Of a DNA stretch of 64,000 nucleotides, positions 57,260-64,000 are shown piece after piece. The position numbers were made by a program, and so were the translations under genes. The stretch is taken from the NCBI GenBank assembly GCA_950022295.1, contig OX465597.1:183333016-183397015 (forward strand), written 5' to 3'. The notes below the pieces were generated by a model. The model was not told the DNA's origin. It worked only from the letters and a program-made list of their open reading frames with translations, and did not search any database. Numbering within the stretch: position 1 is the stretch's first letter; every line of letters starts with the position of its first letter. This DNA is from Bromus sterilis (Eukaryota; Streptophyta; Magnoliopsida; Poales; Poaceae).

Positions 57260-59432
57260 ATGTCGACCTCAGGTACAATGAGCGTTGCCTCAAACCGCCC
57301 CATCTTCGACGGGACAGACTAACCGTACTGGAAGAACAAGATGAGGATGCATCTTGAAGCCATTGACAAGGATCTGTGGGATATTGTTGATCAAGGCATT
57401 CCTGGAGCAACTCTTATGAATGCTCCTGAAGTTGTCAAGAAAAACTGACAGCTTGATGCAAAAGCTCGAAGAATTATTGGTGGTCATCTCAACAAGGCTC
57501 AGTTCAACCGTATCAGTGGTCTGGATACTGCAAAGAAGATATGGGCAAGACTGTCAAAAGTTAATGAAGGAGTCTCTGCTCAACGAGACTCACGAGTTGA
57601 TACACTCCGCAGTCTCTTCAACAGGTTCAAGAGGCTGGACAGCGAGCACGTGCAGCAAACCTTTGACAGACTCACTGACATATCCTATGGACTTCAAGCA
57701 CTGGGTGCCGCTGATATCACAGATCATGAGGTGGTGAAGAAACTACTGAGGTCATTGGATGACTCATGAGTTCCTATCGCTGATGATTCAAGAAAGTCCT
57801 GACTTCAAGACTCTGGATCCTGCTGACATCCTCGAGCGCCTCAATTCTCATGAACTGAAGCTCTCTGAAAAACGATACTTGTACAGCTCCACGCCTAAAG
57901 TCCGCGCGCTAAAAGCTAGAGCACGAAGAGTGTCCTCTGATGAAGAGTCTGAGGATGATACTGATGATCCTGAAACTCTCATCCGGGAACTTGCTCTCCT
58001 CACCAGAAAGTTCCAAAGATTCACGAAGAAGAATCTCTTCGGAAATTCTTCAAGATCTTCCTCAAGAAAAAGCAAAGATGATGATTCTGTTGAAAAAAGA
58101 AAGAGAGTCTGCCAGAAGTGCAAGAAACCTGGGCATTACATCGCTGAGTGTCCTCTATGGGAAAGGGAACCTAGACTGAAGAAGAAGAAGAAGAAAGGGA
58201 AATATGACAGTTCTGATGAAAAGACAAAGAAGAAATCCTCAAGATCCTCAAAGTCTGTTGGATATAGGAATAGCAACTCCCGTAAGGCTCGCGCATATCT
58301 CGGCAAAGAATTGGACTCTGAAGAATCTGGGTCTGACCCTGATGTTGAGGAAGAAGAATCTGAAGAATCTGAGGGTCTGGCTGGTCTGCCTCGTGCCACA
58401 TTGCTTGTCTCGAAGTCAATCTTCCGCACTGAGGAATCTGATCCATCACATGTTGATGATGAAGCTGAAGACACAACCCCTGCCTTCTGCTTCATGGCAA
58501 AGTCCTCCAAGGTATCTACTTACTTATCATCGGATGACCCCTCTGATGAAGAACCTGATGAAAACTATGCTAAACTTTCTAAACTCGCATCTAAGCAACA
58601 ACATGCACTTGAAAAGATCCAGATCTCACTAAACAAGAGTGATGATATGTTGGTTTAGAAAATGACAAAGACTCAAAAATTGACTAATGAATCAAAAATT
58701 CTTCAGTCAAAGTTTGACGACTTGTTCAGTCGTCATGAGGCACTCCTCACCGATCATGAGAAGCTGGCTCATGAGTTCCTCATGAGGAAGCAAGAACTTG
58801 AATGCGTGAGGATGTCTCATGATGATCTGAGGAAAGAAAATGATTCACTCTTCTTCCAACAAATCATCATCCCACAAGAAGGATTTAATCCTCCCTGTTT
58901 AAAATGCATTGAACATGATCGTATTATCTCTGTGCCTAGTTCTTCAATGTCTTCAGACTCTGTTATTTCTATTGCTTCTATGGTATCTAACCCCTCATCT
59001 GAGGATACCATAGACATTATTGAAGAAAATGCTAGGTTGAAGAGTCTACTGGAAACCGGCATGTTCAATAGTCTGAAAGGACATCAGATTCTTTGTGACA
59101 TCCTCAAGAAACAGACTCTCAACAGGAACCCGAGGAAAGAAGGTGTCGCATTCACTCGGAAACTCAACCCTGATGGGTCTTACTGGAAACCTGAACAATA
59201 TCCAGAGACCACTTGGGTTCGGGCAAAGATGCCTCCTCCTGATCCCTACACTTTATCTGGTTACGATGCAATTTCCTCAGATGTGGTGATTGAGTATTTT
59301 GACTTAAACTATAAACTTTTAAGGATGTTAATGGTGAGGTATTCGCCAGATACATCGGAACTAACTGCAGGAACGGTCCTCCAGTCAAGCATATCTAGGT
59401 TCAGAAGGACCTCATCACTAACCTTCCTGTGA
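57260..59432 (+). pseudogene. Copia 2 gag with zinc knuckle and coiled-coil spacer
   Basis: Starts at ATG 57260 (MSTSGTMSVASNRPIFDGTD), with TAA at 57320-57322 and further lesions. Capsid-like residues are PYWKNKMRMHLEAIDKDLW, FNRISGLDTAKKIWARLSK, and RSLFNRFKRLDSEHVQQTFD. The frame changes near 57750, then runs through TLDPADILERLNSHELKLSE, an acidic segment and the CCHC knuckle CQKCKKPGHYIAEC (about 58110-58152), lysine- and serine-rich blocks, a TAG at 58656-58658, then a coiled-coil spacer (SKILQSKFDDLFSRHEALLT...) to 59432. Same design as the gag-spacer of the other Copia element. Confidence 0.85.
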
Positions 59433-59734
59433 ATGCAGATGCAAATGAGCTGAGGGTATCATCTGAGGACGATACCTCCAATTGAAATGGTTATCATCAT
59501 GTATCAGCTAATCATTTTGTTCACAGGGTAGCCCCTCATAAGAATGCTTATTCATTTGTTTATCCTGATACCACCATCTCACGTCCCATTAGGTCTCATC
59601 GCCCTCATCAGTCCTCATATACCTCAAAACCACCCATTAAGATGTGGGTGGTAAAGAAGAACTGATCATCTTTACAGGGACATGTCCTGAGGCAATCATA
59701 AATTTTAAAGATCATATGCCCAGGACAACATCAT

Positions 59735-60615
59735 TTGAATCAGTTGAAGGATATTTATATTGTTTGGTTTCATAGAATCAATCCTGAGGAACGTCCTGAG
59801 GAATTAATTCTGAGGAACCATAAAATCCTCAAACTGAGACTGGCTCATAACTTGTTGTATGAGATACTAATTCCTTTGCGGGGAAATACTGAATGGGTGA
59901 TGGACAGTGGATCCACAAATCACATGACTGGTGACAGAAGCCTTCTTATGGAATCATCTCTGAGTCCTTCTTCAAAGAAAACCATCACCTTCGACGATAA
60001 AGGTAAAAGTAAGGTAATAGGTCTCGGCAGAGTTGCTATCTCTCGAGACCAACACGTTGAAAAAGTCATGCTTGTTGAATCCCTTGGATACAACTTGATG
60101 TCTGTCTCTATGCTATGTGATGTTGATCTCGTTGTTCTCTTCAGAAAATATGGTTGTGTTGTCTATATGGTTAGCGAGAACTCCATTGTCTTCAGTGGAG
60201 TTAGGAAAGGTGATCTGTATATTGTAGATTTCTCTGAAGGTCCTCAGGTTGCTACATGCCTCATGGCTCGAGCCTCACAGTGCTGTCTATGGCATCGATG
60301 ACTCGGCCACGCCGGAATGAGGAATCTCAAGAAGCTGGTGCTGAAGAAACATGTCCTCGGGATTGAGGAAATCAGATTCTCAAAGGACCGGCTGTGTGGT
60401 GCTTGCGAAGCTGGAAAGATGACCAAGGCAAGCATTCAGCGAAGACCATCATGACAACTACAAGCCGCTGGAGTTGCATCACATGGATCTATTCGGCCCT
60501 CCAAAGTATTCAAGCTTTGGAGGTAGTATGTATGGTCTTGTTATTGTTGATGACTTCTCACGACACACTTGGGTGCATTTTCTTCTCTATAAGTCAGAGA
60601 CCCCAGTGAGATCTT
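59735..60615 (+). pseudogene. Copia 2 protease and start of integrase, truncated
   Basis: The protease motif EWVMDSGSTNHMTG is at about 59890-59935. GLGRVAISRDQHVEKVMLVE follows, then the pre-integrase zinc region (CLWHR, stop, LGHAGMRNLKKL, CGACEAGK). After a frameshift near 60450 comes the beginning of the integrase core, HMDLFGPPKYSSFGGSMYG and VIVDDFSRHTWVHFLLYKSE (first catalytic Asp present). The sequence ends before the second Asp, at the junction with mitochondrial DNA. RT is absent. Confidence 0.88.
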
Positions 60616-60759
60616 TTGATAGTCTCACTTCTATCAATGCAATGAAAGAACTATCCCTTCCTATTTGTTTGTCCTAATGAGACAAAAAAGAGCCTCCTTC
60701 TTTACCACTTTAGGGGATGGGGGTGAAAGGGGTTTACATACAACCGGGCAAAGTGGTTT
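60616..60759 (+). other. cox3 upstream leader (mitochondrial-type)
   Basis: About 140 bp between the Copia breakpoint and the cox3 ATG. It contains no gene and no further Copia similarity. It looks like the natural 5' flank of cox3. Confidence 0.5.
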
Positions 60760-61590
60760 ATGATTGAATCTCAGCGGCATTCTTATCATTTGGTAGATCC
60801 AAGTCCATGGCCTATTTTGGTTTCAATCGGAGCTTTGGCAACAACCGTAGGAGGTGTGACGTACATGCACTCATTTCAAGGGGGTGCAACACTTCTCAGT
60901 TTGGGCCTAATATTTCTCCTTTATACCATGTTCGTATGGTGGCGGGATGTTCTACGTGAATCCACGTTGGAAGGGAATCATACAAAAGTTGTACAATTAG
61001 GACCTTGATATGGTTCTATTCTCTTCATAGTCTCGGAGGTTATGTTCCTTTTTGCTTTTTTTTGGGCTTCTTCTCATTCTTCTTTGGCACCTACGATAGA
61101 GATCGGAGGTATTTGGCCCCCAAAAGGGACTGGGGTTTTAGATCCTTGGGAAATCCCTCTTCTTAATACCCCTATTCTCCCTTCATCTGGAGCTGCCGTA
61201 ACTTGGGCTCATCATGCTCTACTCGCGGGGAAGGAAAAACGAGCAGTTTAATCTTTAGTAGCAACCGTTTCACTGGCTCTAGTATCCACTGGCTTTCAAG
61301 GAATGGAATATTACCAAGCACCCTCCACTATTTCGGATAGTATTTATGGTTCTACCTTTTTCTTAGCAACTGGCTTTCATGGTTTTCATGTGATTATAGG
61401 TACTCTTTTCTTGATCTTATGTGGTATTCGCCAATATCTTGGTCAGATGACCAAGAAGCATCTCGTTGGCTTTGAAGCATCTGCATGGTACTGGCATTTT
61501 GTAGACGTGGTTCGGTTATTCCCATTTGTCTCTATCTACTGGTGGGGAGGTATAGGAAAGAAGGGAACGAATAAGTGGATTGAGGAATAA
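60760..61590 (+). pseudogene. cox3: cox3 pseudogene (cytochrome c oxidase subunit 3)
   Basis: A single continuous frame of 277 codons aligns with plant COX3, the seven-helix subunit III of respiratory complex IV in the inner mitochondrial membrane. It starts MIESQRHSYHLVDPSPWPI at 60760. Recognisable segments are TVGGVTYMHSFQGG, TMFVWWRDVLRESTLEG, FAFFWASSHSSLAP, EIGGIWPPKG, TPILPSSGAAVTWAHHA, FQGMEYYQAPSTISDSIYGS, FHGFHVIIGTLFLI, and WYWHFVDVV. Two stops occur: TGA at 61006-61008, where CGA (Arg) is usual (a CpG transition), and TAA at 61249-61251, where tyrosine is usual. The last dozen residues (GKKGTNKWIEE) extend past the usual end at YWWGGI because the stop differs. No frameshift is seen, so damage is light compared with ccmFN. 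Confidence 0.95.
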
Positions 61591-64000
61591 AAGCTCGAAG
61601 ACAAAGAGAAGCTATGAATCACTCAACTAGACACACTCCCCTTCCACCCAGGAACCAAGGCAAGATATCAAGGATTCCGTATAGTAGAGGAACGAACACA
61701 CTGGGCTTTCCCTTTCAAATAGACGACCTGGAGACAGATCAACACAGCCAATGCTTCTTTTAGACCAAGAACCCAGACCAGAACATGGAAATGGTTACAA
61801 GGCATCGAACGGCACTATTAGGACCTAAGAATGCAGAAACTAGAATGATCTCTGAAGCTGACTTCTACGGCAAAGAAATCTAGTTGGTGTTACCAATTAG
61901 ACTCATGAACCCCGAATACTGATACCAGCAAACCAGAGAGCAATAGCCTGGGAAATATGGACCTTGCTTTCACATATTCATAGCGGCACCCTTTCCATTC
62001 TGGATGAAAGAGAGATCAAACCACCTACTTCCCTTCCATATAGATCCATATAGATAGACTGACTAATCACCCGCCGCTCGGCACTCTTTCCTAGCTATCT
62101 GACTTTCAAGACTACCAACTTCACATACGATCTGGCTTCTCTTTCTACGAGAATATGCATTTGAGAAAAGTACACGAATCGTGAACACGTCACTGCATAC
62201 CCAACCTTTCTAATTCCACTCTTGCTTGACTTGCTGCTCATTGTCTCACTAGGGAATTGGCTGACTTCCTTCCTCTTCATTTTGCTTTTCAGAAGATAGA
62301 GCTCAAACGAAGGCAAGAGGTTTGACTTTCAGAAAGCTAAAGAAGACGTGTGAGTTGGTTAAGTGGGAACGAACTGAGCAAGGAGGTCCAAAAAGGAGAA
62401 TGGAAGATGGTAGCACAGTGATATGCTGTGTCAACTGTGGTGAAAGAGAGCTTCCCCTGAAATCAAGAAGGTGCTAGGATGGCGCTTAATGCGGTGGTGT
62501 TTGAAGAGGCTAATATAAATAGCATATGGACAGATGCTCAGTTCTCGAAGTTGATCTGTTACCAACCTACTACTATAACGGGAGTGCAAAACCCGACCAG
62601 GCAGAGAAGAAAAAACTATAGACGATATAGATTCGTAGCTCTTGTCGTCTCTTACTCGCTCTAGAAATAGGTGGTGATCAGGAACTTAAGCTCATAGAAA
62701 CGGAATGTTACAGAGAAGGTAAGGCACTACCAGTTACTTCACCTTGTGCTATAGAGCTCAAAGAGTCGGACGTAGGTAGCTCTATAAATACATCACCAGC
62801 GTAAGTTCTTTCTCTCAGGTTCTGTTTGCTCTGAGTGAAGGAGTTGGGAAGTCTAAAGATGCTCCGAAGGAAGATTCCCACCTTTGTTCAGCTATTGAGC
62901 TGAGCGCACTACACTAGGTCAAAGTCCGTTGCTTGTCATTTTCAAGGTGACGACACCGCTCGAGACATTGGTTCACACGTGGGTTCGAATCCCAAAAGTC
63001 AGATCGCTTACTAATCGCGAATATAGTTACTCGCTCGATTTCTAGGAATTTGAGTTGCTTTTTTGTTACGAACCAGTGAACCTACTCGCTTCCTCGGAAC
63101 CAGAACTTAAACGGATGCTGGCGACCAGACCCCAATCGTTGAACTCGCTTTATCCAACGATAGGAACCTGATTAGTAGGTTTAATAGAAAATTGATTTAT
63201 CTTTCTTGTTGCTAATGGACATCACATCATTCGCTTGCGGCTAAAGTGGAGAGACGGCAGTAGATCCAGAAACCAAGCAAGGGATAACATTTCTTAACAT
63301 CCACCCCCATACCGCCTATCTAGCGGGCTTCATGGATAGATGCGGGCTTTCTTTGTGCATATGGTTTAATGATTCATACATACCTTCTCTTCTCTGATGA
63401 ATATCCCTATTCTGGATCTATTGCCTTAGTTCATAGCATAGGTTTCGCTTGAGGTGGAGCTCTAAGCAACAGAAAGCGTTATCGCTATATGAAAGGAAGG
63501 GGAAGATGCCTACTTAACCATATATCTGCCTTGAGCACAAGAAATGACACTCTACCTAGTAATAAGCATAACAATAGCAGCACGATTACCTTGACTTTCC
63601 TTCTTCCGGACTAGAGAGATAGTTTCGACTCTGGTCCCGGCGCTTGTCCTATCATACCTTCTCTTGTGGCTTTAGACTGTGTATATACTTGACCTTGCCA
63701 AGCAGAAGAAGCAGAAGCCCTATTGGAATCCGAGTCAGGGTCATTGTTTTTACAGTTTCCCCTTTTGGTAAAGGTTGGGTTGAAGGGATTGGGATTGGCT
63801 TATCAAGATGTGCGTGTATCTCATATCGTTCTAGTGACTCCGCTTTCCTGACCAGGGAACTGCTATCTCAAGGATATTCAAGTCCCGGATTCGAAAGTCG
63901 ACATGATACGCTTGATTGGTCTGGCATCGCCGGTTTCGCAGGATCACTTATGCTATTTTGAGAACAGAACCTGGTCCATGGGGAAGAAGTAGTAGCCAAT
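61591..64000. other. Mitochondrial-type DNA downstream of cox3
   Basis: No recognised protein gene. Frames 62095-62316 (-), 62479-62664 (+) and 63644-63961 (+, 105 codons, rich in R and S) are unassigned. GTGGGTTCGAATCCCAAAAG at 62979-62998 resembles a tRNA T-arm and 3' side, but no complete cloverleaf was found upstream, so at most a tRNA fragment is present. Confidence 0.4.

Larger units (their letters stand above)
55741..60615 (+). mobile_element. Copia retrotransposon 2, 3'-truncated
   Basis: Plus-strand element with a 5' LTR (55741-57193), primer-binding site, gag and spacer, and pol up to the start of the integrase core. It stops at about 60600-60615 where mitochondrial sequence upstream of cox3 begins. 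RT, RNase H and the 3' LTR are missing from the window. It is a different family from the 15672-26109 element (LTR start TGTAAGTGCATCTAGTGCCC) although the internal organisation matches. Numerous stops and frameshifts suggest greater age. Confidence 0.88.

Noticed and set aside
57290..58632. Open frames on both strands overlapping Copia 2 gag
   Set aside because: Serine/acidic-rich gag sequence leaves antisense and alternate frames open. Only the frame with the CCHC knuckle is supported.
62930..63002. Possible tRNA-Ser-like fragment ending TGGGTTCGAATCCCA
   Set aside because: Only a T-arm-like string is present. The upstream sequence does not fold into the rest of a tRNA.
3716..64000. Interpretation as an authentic mitochondrial genome segment
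   Set aside because: All recognised genes carry stops, frameshifts or truncations, and complete nuclear-type transposons with target-site evidence interrupt them. A rearranged organelle genome with duplicated pseudogenes cannot be fully excluded without mapping.

Overview
The window looks like a stretch of a large grass nuclear genome, probably Triticeae. It carries a long insertion of mitochondrial DNA (a NUMT) that nuclear transposable elements have since broken up. The evidence is that every recognisable mitochondrial gene is damaged: nad6, the rpl2 3' end, nad5 exons d and e, ccmFN, cox3 and a linear-plasmid DNA polymerase. Some lesions are the C-to-T type at CpG expected of methylated nuclear DNA. 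The same DNA is interrupted by elements typical of cereal chromosomes: a complete LTR-Copia, a truncated second Copia, a LINE, a CACTA-like element and a large solo LTR. The mitochondrial genes keep unedited codons and group II introns, so the transfer was of DNA and not cDNA. The Triticeae assignment is inference from element style and the nad6/ccmFN sequences; no search was run.

Layout: 1-3715 is the 3' part of a giant LTR. 3716-15671 is mitochondrial-type DNA with a Gypsy protease relic, nad6 (minus strand, split by a CACTA-like element at 11123-12668) and an rpl2 tail fused to a long open frame. 15672-26109 is a 10.4-kb Copia element on the minus strand with paired 1379-bp LTRs, a pol truncated within RT, and an additional 3' ORF behind its own putative TATA box. 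26110-45407 is mitochondrial-type DNA with the last two nad5 exons, two group II intron domain V hairpins, and a ccmFN pseudogene. 45408-52205 is a 5'-truncated LINE holding a nested 4082-bp solo LTR (47025-51106, target duplication GAATG) of the same family as the element at the left edge. 52206-55740 is mitochondrial-type DNA with a B-family plasmid DNA polymerase relic and a lysine-rich coiled-coil ORF. 55741 to about 60615 is the 5' two-thirds of another Copia element, cut off inside integrase. 60616-64000 holds the cox3 pseudogene and mitochondrial intergenic DNA.

No gene here appears able to make a normal product, and the host-gene content is fossil. The most interesting parts are the history (nested insertions that can be ordered in time), the short quasi-palindrome CCGGTACAACCGG clustered upstream of TATA boxes both in the Copia LTRs and inside that element ahead of its extra ORF, and the chimeric mitochondrial reading frames. 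No tRNA or rRNA gene was convincingly found.
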